From Candidatus Polarisedimenticolaceae bacterium (GTDB lineage: Bacteria; Pseudomonadota; Gammaproteobacteria; Chromatiales; Chromatiaceae): a DNA stretch of 64,000 nucleotides. The number at the start of each line of letters is the position of its first letter. Position 1 is the stretch's first letter. The stretch is from contig JAKITT010000002.1 in NCBI GenBank assembly GCA_021647945.1, positions 1 through 64,000 of the forward strand. The letters run 5' to 3'. The translations under genes were made by a program, and so were the position numbers. The notes under the pieces were generated by a model that made no database searches, was not told the origin of the DNA, and saw only the letters and a list, made by a program, of their open reading frames with translations. Below, in pieces: positions 38,677-48,367 of the stretch.

Positions 38677-38705
38677 GCAGTACATCTGAACGTCAGATGT
38701 ACTGC
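38677..38705 (-). terminator. hairpin after rplA (partial terminator or processing site)
   Basis: A perfect 13-bp stem (38677-38689 with 38693-38705) with a three-base ACG loop begins seven bases past the rplA stop. No U-run follows, so it more likely sets an RNase III cut or 3' end between the L11-L1 and L10-L12 messages than a strong stop. Confidence 0.55.
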
Positions 38706-38711
38706 ATAAAT

Positions 38712-39407
38712 TTATATTGAGAGCGAACTTTGATCGATCCTCAAACCTGGCCCCATGGTGGTAGAGATCGTCACATGTTTCAGATAGACGCCTTTAGCAG
38801 CACTCGGCTTAGCTTTGACCAGATCAGCGATCAGAACTTCAAGATTCTGCTTGAGAAGCTCAGGGGCAAAGCCCACTTTACCGATCAGGCAGTGGATAAT
38901 GCCGCCTTTATCTGTACGGTAACGAACCTGTCCCGCTTTTGCGTTCTTAACTGCCTCAGCAACATTAGGTGTGACGGTACCCACTTTAGGGTTAGGCATC
39001 AGACCACGCGGGCCCAGGATTTGACCTAGCTGACCCACGACGCGCATAGCATCTGGACTGGCGATCACCACGTCAAAGTTCATATTTCCGGCTTTAACTT
39101 CTGCTGCCAGATCATCCATACCGACAATATCTGCCCCCGCTTCTTTGGCGGCCTCTGCATTCGCACCCTGGGTAAAAACTGCAACACGAACATCCTTACC
39201 GGTACCATTCGGCAGGACTGAAGCGCCACGAACAACTTGATCGGATTTGCGAGGATCAACACCCAGATTAACGGCCACATCAACTGACTCGGAAAACTTT
39301 ACCGTGGAGATCTCTTTCAGCAGCGTGAAGGCATCTTCAATCGCATACTGTTTACCGATCTCAACTTTTTCGCTGATCGCTTTTGCTCTTTTGCTCATCT
39401 TAGCCAT
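38712..39407 (-). CDS. rplA: 50S ribosomal protein L1
   Basis: A 231-residue L1 of the E-site stalk, start [20 protein letters not shown], with [20 protein letters not shown] and [16 protein letters not shown]. In E. coli L1 represses rplKA through the rplK leader. Three bases from rplK. Confidence 0.98.
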   Translation of the reverse strand: MAKMSKRAKAISEKVEIGKQYAIEDAFTLLKEISTVKFSESVDVAVNLGVDPRKSDQVVRGASVLPNGTGKDVRVAVFTQGANAEAAKEAGADIVGMDDLAAEVKAGNMNFDVVIASPDAMRVVGQLGQILGPRGLMPNPKVGTVTPNVAEAVKNAKAGQVRYRTDKGGIIHCLIGKVGFAPELLKQNLEVLIADLVKAKPSAAKGVYLKHVTISTTMGPGLRIDQSSLSI

Positions 39408-39410
39408 GAC

Positions 39411-39845
39411 TTAAACGACCCCTTCAACATTGAGGCCCATAGAACGGGCACTACCAGCAATCGTACGAACCGCGGCATCCATATCTGCCGCTGTTAGATC
39501 AGCCATCTTGCTGGTGGCGATCTCTTCAAGCTGCTCACGTGTCACGGTACCCACTTTAGTGACGTTAGGTACACCACTTCCCTTCTTGATACCTGCCGCC
39601 TTTTTCAACAGCACAGCAGCTGGAGGCGTTTTAGTGATAAAGGTGAAGCTGCGATCAGCATAAACGGTGATAACAACAGGGATCGGCATCCCTTTTTCCA
39701 TGCTTTGAGTCTTTGCGTTGAACGCCTTACAAAACTCCATGATGTTAACGCCATGCTGACCCAATGCTGGACCAACTGGAGGACTTGGATTTGCTGCTCC
39801 AGCAGCAACTTGAAGCTTAATGTAAGCCCCGATCTTCTTAGCCAT
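39411..39845 (-). CDS. rplK: 50S ribosomal protein L11
   Basis: A 144-residue L11 of the GTPase-associated centre, needed for RelA activation. It starts [20 protein letters not shown], followed by [20 protein letters not shown]. The 120-base gap from nusG (39846-39966) contains a small hairpin GCAAC/GTTGC (39908-39921) and is the expected site of an L1-binding leader and promoter, though I cannot place either. Confidence 0.98.
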   Translation of the reverse strand: MAKKIGAYIKLQVAAGAANPSPPVGPALGQHGVNIMEFCKAFNAKTQSMEKGMPIPVVITVYADRSFTFITKTPPAAVLLKKAAGIKKGSGVPNVTKVGTVTREQLEEIATSKMADLTAADMDAAVRTIAGSARSMGLNVEGVV

Positions 39846-39966
39846 ACTGACCTCTTTTTGGGTGCAAGCGCCAAGGAGTGGTTACCCAGGCTTCCCAATG
39901 TAGATAAGCAACTAACGTTGCAGATAGACGGCAGCACCGGTCAGATATCCAGTGCCGCAAAATTTA

Positions 39967-40500
39967 TTAGCCCTTCTCGACCTGCCCAAACTCCAGATCA
40001 ACGGGTGTAGAGCGACCAAAAATTAGCACAGAGACTTTCAGGCGACTTTTATCGTAGTCGACATCTTCAACCACGCCACTGAAGTCATTGAACGGACCAT
40101 CAATAACGCGAATAACTTCGCCCGGCTCAAAGAGCACCTTAGGACGCGGCTTCTCAACGCCATCCTGAACTTGCTGCAAGATTGCGTCGGCCTCTTTGTC
40201 ACTAATAGGTGCTGGACGATCACCGGTACCACCGATGAAACCCATCACTTTTGGCACATCTTTTACTAGATGCCAAGTCTCATCGGTCATCTCCATCTGA
40301 ACCAAAACATAACCAGGAAAGAATTTACGCTCGCTCTTACGCTGCTGTCCGGCACGCATCTCGACCACCTCTTCGGTAGGTACAAGAATTTGACCGAACA
40401 AATCTTCCATGCCAAAACGGGCAATTCGCTCATCTAGCGAACGTTTAACCACACCCTCAAAACCGGAGTAAGCGTGTACTACATACCAATGCATAGACAT
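39967..40500 (-). CDS. nusG: transcription termination/antitermination factor NusG
   Basis: A 177-residue NusG. The NGN domain ([20 protein letters not shown], then [12 protein letters not shown]) binds RNA polymerase, and the KOW domain ([20 protein letters not shown]) binds Rho or S10. The start may be the second Met. It starts two bases after secE. Confidence 0.98.
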   Translation of the reverse strand: MSMHWYVVHAYSGFEGVVKRSLDERIARFGMEDLFGQILVPTEEVVEMRAGQQRKSERKFFPGYVLVQMEMTDETWHLVKDVPKVMGFIGGTGDRPAPISDKEADAILQQVQDGVEKPRPKVLFEPGEVIRVIDGPFNDFSGVVEDVDYDKSRLKVSVLIFGRSTPVDLEFGQVEKG

Positions 40501-40502
40501 GT

Positions 40503-40877
40503 CTAGCCCTGCCCTGTAAGGGTGTTAACTACCGCGCCCAGTACCATATCAAAAAGCCACAACACCACGCCCATCACCAGCACCATCGCAAAAACGATAA
40601 GTGTTGTCTGAATGGTCTCTTGACGGGATGGCCATACGACCTTGCGAACCTCGGTGCGTGCATCAGCAGCAAAGCGCCAAAGACCACGCCCCATCACCGT
40701 CTGCATTATAATGGCAACAGAGACGCCCGCCATGGCAAGCATCCCTAGTACCCGATACAGTTGCGACTGCGCTTCGAAGTAGTAGAAACCTACAATACCT
40801 GCGATAAGAACGAGCACGGCCAATATCAACTTAACCGTGTCGAAACCTGAACTTTCAGCTTCAACCTTTGCGTTCAT
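40503..40877 (-). CDS. secE: preprotein translocase subunit SecE
   Basis: A 124-residue SecE with three membrane helices, the E. coli-like long form: [18 protein letters not shown], then [15 protein letters not shown], and a last helix after the conserved amphipathic segment [21 protein letters not shown] chose ATG 40877 (MNAKVEAES); the open frame continues upstream only through the tRNA-Trp gene. It is co-transcribed with nusG. Confidence 0.96.
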   Translation of the reverse strand: MNAKVEAESSGFDTVKLILAVLVLIAGIVGFYYFEAQSQLYRVLGMLAMAGVSVAIIMQTVMGRGLWRFAADARTEVRKVVWPSRQETIQTTLIVFAMVLVMGVVLWLFDMVLGAVVNTLTGQG

Positions 40878-40913
40878 AAATATTTTGAATTCCGGACTAT
40901 GCTGCCATGAAAA

Positions 40914-40989
40914 TGGCAGGCCAGGAGGGACTCGAACCCCCAACCTGCGGTTTTGGAGACCGCTGCTCTACCAATTGAGCCACTGGCCT
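40914..40989 (-). tRNA. tRNA-Trp (CCA anticodon)
   Basis: A 76-base cloverleaf including encoded CCA. The acceptor arm is AGGCCAG/CTGGCCT, the anticodon loop CTCCAAA gives CCA, and the T-arm GGGGGTTCGAGTCCC is standard. It lies between tuf copy 2 and secE, the usual gammaproteobacterial place. Confidence 0.97.
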
Positions 40990-41011
40990 ATAAATAGGCT
41001 CCAAATAGAGG

Positions 41012-41037
41012 GGCGGGAATGCCTAAACATTCCCGCC
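41012..41037 (-). terminator. hairpin between tuf copy 2 and tRNA-Trp
   Basis: A perfect 10-bp stem (41012-41021 with 41028-41037) with a CCTAAA loop lies 18 bases past the tuf stop. The following minus-strand bases are not U-rich, so it is probably a partial terminator or processing hairpin that lets some transcription reach tRNA-Trp and secE. Confidence 0.55.
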
Positions 41038-41055
41038 AACCATCCTCTTTAGATG

Positions 41056-42246
<1,191 letters not shown>

Positions 42247-42335
42247 CGTAAAAGCTCTCCGAATATTCTAAATAGTTAAGATTAAAATAAAAAACTCGTG
42301 CGCTAAAAACCGCACATCACCTTACAAAGCCAAGG

Positions 42336-42411
42336 TGGAGCCCATGAGCGGAATTGAACCGCTGACCTCACCCTTACCAAGGGTGTGCTCTACCAGCTGA
42401 GCTACATGGGC
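42336..42411 (-). tRNA. tRNA-Thr (GGT anticodon)
   Basis: A 76-base cloverleaf with encoded CCA. The acceptor is GCCCATG/CATGGGC, the anticodon loop CTTGGTA gives GGT, and the T-arm is GCGGTTCAATTCCGC. It is the third of three tRNAs before tuf. Confidence 0.97.
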
Positions 42412-42479
42412 TTAACGCAATACAGAGCCGACATTAAGAACTGCCGACCCATTAAAAACAACATCTACACATCAAAGAT

Positions 42480-42553
42480 TGGAGCGGGTGAAGGGAATCG
42501 AACCCTCGTATTCAGATTGGAAATCTGAAGTTCTACCATTAAACTACACCCGC
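42480..42553 (-). tRNA. tRNA-Gly (TCC anticodon)
   Basis: A 74-base cloverleaf with encoded CCA. The acceptor GCGGGTG/CACCCGC is complete, the anticodon TCC lies in a CAGAT/ATCTG stem, and the T-arm is AGGGTTCGATTCCCT. It lies between tRNA-Tyr and tRNA-Thr. Confidence 0.97.
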
Positions 42554-42618
42554 GCAACACTTCTACCAATACAACCGCACCGCAGCGAGCTTATTCGCGC
42601 GAACCATCGATATTAAAA

Positions 42619-42703
42619 TGGTGGAGGGGGGAGGATTCGAACCTCCGAAGGCTGAGCCGTCAGATTTACAGTCTGATCCCTTTGGCCACTCGGGAACCCC
42701 TCC
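42619..42703 (-). tRNA. tRNA-Tyr (GTA anticodon)
   Basis: An 85-base class II tRNA with a long variable arm and encoded CCA. The acceptor GGAGGGG/CCCCTCC is complete and the anticodon loop CTGTAAA gives GTA. First gene of the tRNA-tuf transcript. Confidence 0.97.
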
Positions 42704-42818
42704 AAAAACGAAGCTGTCCATTCTGCCCGAGTGACCCACCTCTGTCAACGACAGATCAATCAGCAAAATAGACACAACCATAAATGGCCTCAAAATCGTA
42801 GCCATGTATAGTCATTGC

Positions 42819-42831
42819 GGCGCGCATACTA
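42819..42831 (-). promoter_or_regulatory. candidate promoter of the tRNA-tuf-secE transcript
   Basis: On the minus strand TAGTAT (42826-42831) is followed by GCGCGCC, a GC-rich discriminator like that of stringently controlled tRNA promoters. A clear -35 is not visible at 17 bases. An alternative is TTGTAG (42829-42834) with TATACA 18 bases downstream. The 115-base leader to tRNA-Tyr has no other features. On the plus strand the region also must start the TPR gene. Confidence 0.4.
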
Positions 42832-42953
42832 CAACATTATCATTCAACTAGATAACAAAAAATTTGCTACTCTTGAAATTGAGTCTATATCGACCCAAAT
42901 GAGTAGCAACACCCATCGTCAACCATTCACCCTATAAGGCAACTGTTCAGGCA

Positions 42954-44714
42954 ATGAAACCGACACCCACATCCACTGCATCTCTCCTGCCTAGCTGCCT
43001 GAGAAGTCTCACGCACACCCTCACTCTCCTTCTACTAATCCTTATATCCGGCTGTGCCACACAAACCATGCGCCCAGTTGCTAGCATCTCTGTCACTCCA
43101 GAGATCATCAGTGAGAGCGGCAACGCCAAATCAACATCCCTCAGTGCCGATATGATTTATGAGGTGCTGCTTGGCGAGATAGCAGCACAACGAGGCGATC
43201 ACAAAACAGCTTTTTTACACTACAAAAATGCACTTAACCTAAATAACGAGCCACGTCTTGCTGAGCGAGCCACGCAACTAGCACTCAATACCGGCAAGCC
43301 AAATAATATCCGCATCGCCGCCAGACTTTGGTTAAACAATGCGCCAGACCAACCCACCCCACACAAAATACTGGCGCTACTCAACATTCAAGAGAAGAAC
43401 ATTGGTGCTGCAAAAAAACACCTTGAAGAGATCATTCGCATCGCCAAATCACAAAACAAAGAGGGCTACATACTAATATCCAACACCCTTGAGAAAGCAA
43501 ACAACCCAACATTAGCCCTAACCCTACTGCAACAGCTCACAGAATCCGCCACCGACAACCCCAACGCACTACTGGCTCTAGCACTCACCGCAGGCCACGC
43601 ACGTCGATATGACCTCGTCAACGACGCTTTATACAAAGCGCTACTACTTAAACCCAAATGGCCACAGGCGCTGATGCTGCTCAGCACCAATGCCATGGCA
43701 CAAAACAACCCCACCGAAGCTCAACGGATATTAAAAACAGCCGTAGAAAAATCTCCAGACGAAATTGTATTGCGCTATACCTATGCTCAACTCCTAATGG
43801 AAACCAGCCATTTTAATGACTCTTATGAGCAGTTTCTGATCCTCAACAACAAGCAGCCCCCCCACCCCAACTTCATCTTCACCTTAGGCATTCTTGCTAA
43901 GCAACTTGAAAAACCGGAACAAGCAAAGGATCACTTTAAGCAACTTATTGAATTAAAAAAGCGTACCGATGATGCCCGCCACCACCTGGGACAGATTGAA
44001 GAACATCTTGGCAACAACAGAGAGGCCATTGATTGGTACAATCTAGTCAAGGGTGAGAAGGAGACGGATGCCAAGATTCGCATCGCCGTACTCTTTTCCA
44101 GGGAGAGGGAGATTGGCAAGGCTCGAGAGGTGTTGCAACGTCTGCGCGTAACCACGCCCCATCTAGCTGCACGCATCTACTTAGTAGAGGGTAGCCTGCT
44201 CATGGATGCTGGAGAGATTGAAACCTCCATGTCTATCTTCAGTGACGCGATCAAACAATTCCCTGAAAACACCTCTCTGCTCTACGCACGCTCAATCCTA
44301 CATTCGATACTAGGAGAGATTGAGCTGCTTGAAAATGACCTACAAAGGGCCATAAAAATTGACCCAAATCATGCCGATTCACTCAACGCCCTTGGCTATG
44401 CACTCGCCGACCAAACGACCCGCTACTCCGAAGCACTCGGCTATATAGAACGCGCACTCCAGATAAAACCTGATCACCCCGCCATTCTTGATAGCATGGG
44501 GTGGGTACTATTTCGTCTCGGCAAAAATGACGAAGCCATAACCTATCTACGTCGTGCAATGGAACTACAGCCCGACCCAGAGATAGCCGCCCACCTTGGC
44601 GAAGCTCTCTGGACCACAGGTAAGACCATCCAAGCACAGCAGGTGTGGGATAAGGCCCAAGCCAGCGACCCCGATAGCGACTATCTGAACAACGTCATTC
44701 GCCGCCACCAATAA
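42954..44714 (+). CDS. TPR-repeat outer-membrane lipoprotein
   Basis: A 586-residue tetratricopeptide protein. A long N-terminal signal ends in lipobox LISGC with the lipidated Cys at residue 34. TPR units fill most of the rest: MIYEVLLGEIAAQRGDHKTA near 65, ALNALGYALADQTTRYSEALGYIERALQIKPDH (about 480-515) and MGWVLFRLGKNDEAITYLRRAM (515-536) are clear. It matches the family of TPR lipoproteins that lie next to lolB-ispE or hemA in Pseudomonas and relatives; its partner is unknown. ispE starts 18 bases after its stop, so they form an operon. No lolB gene lies between them. Confidence 0.85.
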   Translation: MKPTPTSTASLLPSCLRSLTHTLTLLLLILISGCATQTMRPVASISVTPEIISESGNAKSTSLSADMIYEVLLGEIAAQRGDHKTAFLHYKNALNLNNEPRLAERATQLALNTGKPNNIRIAARLWLNNAPDQPTPHKILALLNIQEKNIGAAKKHLEEIIRIAKSQNKEGYILISNTLEKANNPTLALTLLQQLTESATDNPNALLALALTAGHARRYDLVNDALYKALLLKPKWPQALMLLSTNAMAQNNPTEAQRILKTAVEKSPDEIVLRYTYAQLLMETSHFNDSYEQFLILNNKQPPHPNFIFTLGILAKQLEKPEQAKDHFKQLIELKKRTDDARHHLGQIEEHLGNNREAIDWYNLVKGEKETDAKIRIAVLFSREREIGKAREVLQRLRVTTPHLAARIYLVEGSLLMDAGEIETSMSIFSDAIKQFPENTSLLYARSILHSILGEIELLENDLQRAIKIDPNHADSLNALGYALADQTTRYSEALGYIERALQIKPDHPAILDSMGWVLFRLGKNDEAITYLRRAMELQPDPEIAAHLGEALWTTGKTIQAQQVWDKAQASDPDSDYLNNVIRRHQ

Positions 44715-44732
44715 ACCAACTGAATAGTAGAG

Positions 44733-45578
44733 ATGAGACATCAGAGTGACTGCGGCTGGCCATCACCCGCCAAACTGAATCTAATGCTGCACATTGTCGG
44801 ACGACGAGCAGATGGTTACCACCTACTTCAGACCGTCTTCCAATTCCTTGATCATGGCGACCGACTCTATTTCAAACCACGCAGAGAGAGCGACATCTAT
44901 CACAGCAACCCCCTGCCCGGAGTGCCCGCAGAGTGCGACCTCACCGTTCGTGCAGCGCATCTACTGCAAAAAAGCACGGGTTACAGCCAGGGTGCCGAGA
45001 TCAAAATAGATAAACAACTGCCGATGGGCGGCGGCTTAGGCGGTGGCAGTTCCAATGCGGCCACCACCTTAGTTGCCCTCAACAAACTATGGAAAACCAA
45101 TCTAAGCACCAACGAACTAGCTGAGCTTGGGTTGCAACTCGGTGCCGACGTACCTGTTTTCATCCGGGGAGATGCCGCATGGGCCGAAGGTATTGGCGAA
45201 GAACTCACCCCCATTCAGCTGCCCCAACCCTGGTTTCTGGTACTCATTCCGGCATGCCACGTCTCCACAGCGGAAGTTTTTTGCACACAAAGTTTGACAC
45301 GAAACACGCCGCGTATCACAATGCGCGACTTCCTTGCGGATGGGGGTCATAACGACTGCCTAGCCGTGGTTCAACGACAACACCCGGAAATTGCCGCTGC
45401 ACTCGACTGGCTTAGCCAATATGCAGAGGCAAAACTAACCGGCACAGGTGCCTGCATCTATGCGTCGTTTGATAGGGAAGATGATGCTCGAGAGACGCTG
45501 AGCCGCCTACCGGCAACCCTTAAAGGGTTTGTCGCACAAGGATTAAATCGCTCGCCACTGCTGAAGATGTTGGACTAA
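44733..45578 (+). CDS. ispE: 4-diphosphocytidyl-2-C-methyl-D-erythritol kinase
   Basis: A 281-residue GHMP kinase that phosphorylates CDP-ME in the MEP isoprenoid pathway. Catalytic Lys lies in SPAKLNLMLHIVGRRADGYH at the N-terminus; the ATP loop is PMGGGLGGGSSNAATTLVAL near residues 95-115, and LTGTGACIYA is the third GHMP motif. Length matches E. coli (283). It follows the TPR gene and precedes tRNA-Gln. Confidence 0.97.
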   Translation: MRHQSDCGWPSPAKLNLMLHIVGRRADGYHLLQTVFQFLDHGDRLYFKPRRESDIYHSNPLPGVPAECDLTVRAAHLLQKSTGYSQGAEIKIDKQLPMGGGLGGGSSNAATTLVALNKLWKTNLSTNELAELGLQLGADVPVFIRGDAAWAEGIGEELTPIQLPQPWFLVLIPACHVSTAEVFCTQSLTRNTPRITMRDFLADGGHNDCLAVVQRQHPEIAAALDWLSQYAEAKLTGTGACIYASFDREDDARETLSRLPATLKGFVAQGLNRSPLLKMLD

Positions 45579-45626
45579 ACATCTCTCGCAACAGCTCTTA
45601 GTAAGAGATCATCAAAACGCTTTTAT

Positions 45627-45701
45627 TGGGGTGTCGCCAAGCGGCTAGGCACATGGTTTTGATCCATGCATACCCAGGTTCGAATCCTGGCACCCCAGCC
45701 A
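45627..45701 (+). tRNA. tRNA-Gln (TTG anticodon)
   Basis: A 75-base cloverleaf with encoded CCA. The acceptor TGGGGTG/CACCCCA starts with the U1-A72 pair typical of tRNA-Gln, the anticodon loop TTTTGAT gives TTG, and the T-arm is CCAGGTTCGAATCCTGG. It lies between ispE and prs, a conserved gammaproteobacterial place. Confidence 0.97.
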
Positions 45702-45760
45702 TATATAAATTTTAGTGTCACAAAAGAGGCTTATTAATCGAGTCTAGTGAGCCAGGATTA

Positions 45761-45847
45761 TGAACCGTAACAGGTTCAACAGGTTTGCCGCGTGCAGGCC
45801 TGATCAGCGGAGCTGACCCCACAAATGGGGCACAGGGCAGGCTGCCC
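45761..45847 (+). promoter_or_regulatory. structured 5' leader of prs with four hairpins
   Basis: Four small perfect hairpins lie in 87 bases: TGAACC/GGTTCA (45761-45778, six-base loop), TCAGC/GCTGA (45804-45816, GGA loop), CCCCA/TGGGG (45817-45830, CAAA loop) and GGGCA/TGCCC (45835-45847, GGC loop). Hairpins two and three abut with no spacer. The region lies between tRNA-Gln and prs, 57 bases from the prs start, and has no open frame. It could be a regulatory leader or tRNA processing spacer. I do not recognise the family. Confidence 0.5.
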
Positions 45848-45903
45848 ACAGTGGTCCTGACAGCCCAGCCGTTTTATAGAAAATGATGATAAAGGTAACC
45901 GCC

Positions 45904-46857
45904 GTGTCCGCCACTGCAATGATGGTCTTCTCCGGAAACGCCAACCCAGAACTTGCTGCAGAGATTGCAGCTCACCTCGACCTGCCAATGGGTGCCGCGA
46001 TGGTTGGTCACTTCAGCGACGGCGAGGTCACTACTGAGATCCAGGAGAATGTACGCGGACGCGATGTCTTCGTCATTCAACCAACCTCAGCCCCCACCAG
46101 TGAAAACCTGATGGAGCTGCTGGTCATGATCGATGCACTGCACTGGGCATCAGCCAAGCGCATTATCGCGGTTATCCCATACTACGGCTATGCCCGACAA
46201 GATCGTCGCCCACGCTCTACTCGCGTGCCAATCACCGCACGCTTGGTCGCCAAAATGATCCACCGCGCCGGTGCAGATCGCGTGCTGACCATGGATCTAC
46301 ACGCCGATCAGATTCAAGGTTTCTTCGACATCCCTGTTGATAACATCTACGCCTCTCCCGTTCTGCTGGGCGATCTATGCAAACAGCAACATGAAAATAT
46401 GATGGTCGTCTCGCCCGATGTTGGCGGCGTAGTACGCGCCAGAGCACTGGCCAAACGTCTAAATGACGCCGATCTCGCCATCATCGACAAACGTCGTCCG
46501 CGCCCTAACGAGGCGCAGGTGATGAACATTATCGGTGACGTTGAAGGTCGCACCTGTATCATTGTTGATGATCTGGTTGATACCGCAGGCACACTCTGCC
46601 AAGCGGCCAAAGCACTCAAAGAGAGCGGCGCAAAAAAGGTCGTTGCCTACTGCAGCCATCCGGTACTCTCTGGCAAAGCGCTTGATAACATCAACAGCTC
46701 TATATTGGATGAGTTGGTGGTGACCAACACCATTAAACTCTCTAAGGAAGCGCAGCAGTGCAAGAAGATTCGCCAAGTGAGTATCGCACCCCTACTAGCA
46801 GAAACCATGCGCCGTATCAGCAATGAAGAGTCTGTCAGTTCACTCTTCATTGACTGA
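45904..46857 (+). CDS. prs: ribose-phosphate pyrophosphokinase (PRPP synthetase)
   Basis: A 317-residue PRPP synthetase, making phosphoribosyl pyrophosphate from ribose 5-phosphate and ATP for nucleotides, His and Trp. Marks are [11 protein letters not shown] at the start, [35 protein letters not shown] (ATP loop), [13 protein letters not shown] and the PRPP motif [11 protein letters not shown] chose GTG 45904 because AAAGG lies eight bases upstream and the length then matches relatives (E. coli 315). The in-frame ATG at 45883 adds seven residues and has no ribosome site. It follows a structured leader. Confidence 0.95.
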   Translation: MSATAMMVFSGNANPELAAEIAAHLDLPMGAAMVGHFSDGEVTTEIQENVRGRDVFVIQPTSAPTSENLMELLVMIDALHWASAKRIIAVIPYYGYARQDRRPRSTRVPITARLVAKMIHRAGADRVLTMDLHADQIQGFFDIPVDNIYASPVLLGDLCKQQHENMMVVSPDVGGVVRARALAKRLNDADLAIIDKRRPRPNEAQVMNIIGDVEGRTCIIVDDLVDTAGTLCQAAKALKESGAKKVVAYCSHPVLSGKALDNINSSILDELVVTNTIKLSKEAQQCKKIRQVSIAPLLAETMRRISNEESVSSLFID

Positions 46858-46936
46858 CACTAAGCTGTCTTATCGCATTATCAATAACCTGCTTAGTAAC
46901 TAAAGTCGAAGCGGCTTAGCGGTCGCTTCAAAACAC

Positions 46937-46968
46937 ACCACGGCCAGGTCGCGGGCACGTGGTTTTTT
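46937..46968 (+). terminator. terminator-like hairpin between prs and rplY
   Basis: ACCACG (46937-46942) pairs with CGTGGT (46958-46963), extended inside by GCC/GGC with one bulge, and TTTTT follows. It lies 80 bases past prs and 30 bases before rplY. It may end prs transcription or attenuate rplY. A smaller GAAGCG/CGCTTC hairpin lies just before it (46908-46929). Confidence 0.6.
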
Positions 46969-46998
46969 ATTTTCTACATATTTTTTAGGAGAGACATC

Positions 46999-47625
46999 AT
47001 GTCTACCAATTTCGTCGTAACTGCTGAGTCACGCACTGACACAGGGAAAGGTGCGAGCCGCCGCCTGCGTCATGCTGGCCTCGTCCCCGGCATCATCTAT
47101 GGCGCTCATAAAGAGCCTGCCATGATCACTTTGAACCACAATGCGCTGCTCCTGCTTCTGGACAACGAAGCTTTCTACTCCCACATTCTTGAACTGAAAG
47201 TGGGCAAAAAGAGTGAACAAGTGATTTTGAAAGATCTGCAACGTCACCCTGCAAAACCTTTCATCATGCACATCGATTTTCAGCGCATTAGTGCCAAAGA
47301 GAACATCAAGGTTCACGTACCGCTACATTTCACCGGCGAAGATAGTGCGCCTGGCGTTAAAGCCGGCGGCATCATCAGCCACAACATGAGCGGCATCGAA
47401 ATAACCTGCCTACCAAAAGATCTGCCAGAGTTCATCGAAGTTGATATCTCTGCGCTAGAAGTGGGTCAATCGATCCACCTCTCTGAGGTTGCACTGCCAA
47501 AAGGCGTTGAGCTGGCTCACGCTACGGATGCCAACAACCCTCCTGTCGCAGCCATCCACAACAAAGGTGGCGCTGAAGAAGAAGAGTCATCAGAAACTGG
47601 CGACGAAGAGGAAGCCGCTGAGTAA
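46999..47625 (+). CDS. rplY: 50S ribosomal protein L25/general stress protein Ctc
   Basis: A 208-residue two-domain L25 (TL5/Ctc form), a 5S rRNA binder. Residues 1 to about 90 are the L25 core (RTDTGKGASRRLRHAGLVPG), and a second beta domain (APGVKAGGIISHNMSGIEIT ... PEFIEVDISALEVGQSIHLS) follows. It ends in an acidic Glu-rich tail. E. coli has only the short form; the long form is usual in Pseudomonas-like genomes. A strong AGGAG ribosome site precedes the ATG. Confidence 0.97.
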   Translation: MSTNFVVTAESRTDTGKGASRRLRHAGLVPGIIYGAHKEPAMITLNHNALLLLLDNEAFYSHILELKVGKKSEQVILKDLQRHPAKPFIMHIDFQRISAKENIKVHVPLHFTGEDSAPGVKAGGIISHNMSGIEITCLPKDLPEFIEVDISALEVGQSIHLSEVALPKGVELAHATDANNPPVAAIHNKGGAEEEESSETGDEEEAAE

Positions 47626-47697
47626 TTTAGCGCCTCATCAAGGCGACATCTGCTAGCCAGCAGATGTCGCTCACCTACCTCACCACAGCCACCTTCC

Positions 47698-48282
47698 ATG
47701 CCTTTACCTCAGATCAAGCTCATCGTTGGCCTCGGCAATCCAGGGCCAGATTACCAACAGACTCGGCACAACGCCGGCTTCTGGTTTGTTGATCAGATCG
47801 CCCATCAATATGGCGGCAACCTAAAGATTGAATCCCGCTTCCACGGCCACGTCTGTCGTGTCAATGTCGAAGGGCACGATCTTCGTCTGCTCAAACCAAG
47901 TACATTTATGAATCGCAGTGGTCAGGCTGTTAGCTCACTCGCCAACTATTTCAAGATCACCGCAGAAGAGATTCTGGTGGCCCATGACGAACTTGATATC
48001 CCCTGTGGCAACTGTCGTCTCAAAAAAGGCGGGGGCCATGGTGGACACAACGGCCTCAGAGATATCATCAGCGCACTCGGCACACGTGACTTCTACCGCC
48101 TACGTATCGGCATTGACCATCCCGGTGATGCTAAAAAAGTGGTCAACTATGTACTAAACAGACCGTCAAAGAGTGATATGGATGCAATTGAGGGGAGTCT
48201 AATTGACGCTAACCACTCAATTTCTGATATCCTATCAGGCGAGTTCCAGAGGGCGATGAACAGACTGCATAGCAGTCGTTAA
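47698..48282 (+). CDS. pth: peptidyl-tRNA hydrolase
   Basis: A 194-residue Pth that recycles dropped-off peptidyl-tRNA. Catalytic His lies in GNPGPDYQQTRHNAGFWFVD (residues 12-31), with substrate Asn in FMNRSGQAV, and HDELDIPCGNCRLKKGGGHGGHNGL further on. Length matches E. coli (194). It lies 72 bases after rplY. Confidence 0.98.
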   Translation: MPLPQIKLIVGLGNPGPDYQQTRHNAGFWFVDQIAHQYGGNLKIESRFHGHVCRVNVEGHDLRLLKPSTFMNRSGQAVSSLANYFKITAEEILVAHDELDIPCGNCRLKKGGGHGGHNGLRDIISALGTRDFYRLRIGIDHPGDAKKVVNYVLNRPSKSDMDAIEGSLIDANHSISDILSGEFQRAMNRLHSSR

Positions 48283-48367
48283 AGTCACAACGCAATCACC
48301 AACCTCTTGAATTCAAGCTACTGATAATTCAGAATTTCAAATCCTCTACGGACTATAATAATTAGCT

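Noticed and set aside
40878-40943. N-terminal extension of secE through the tRNA region
   Set aside because: The extra residues come from reading the tRNA-Trp gene and have no homology to SecE.
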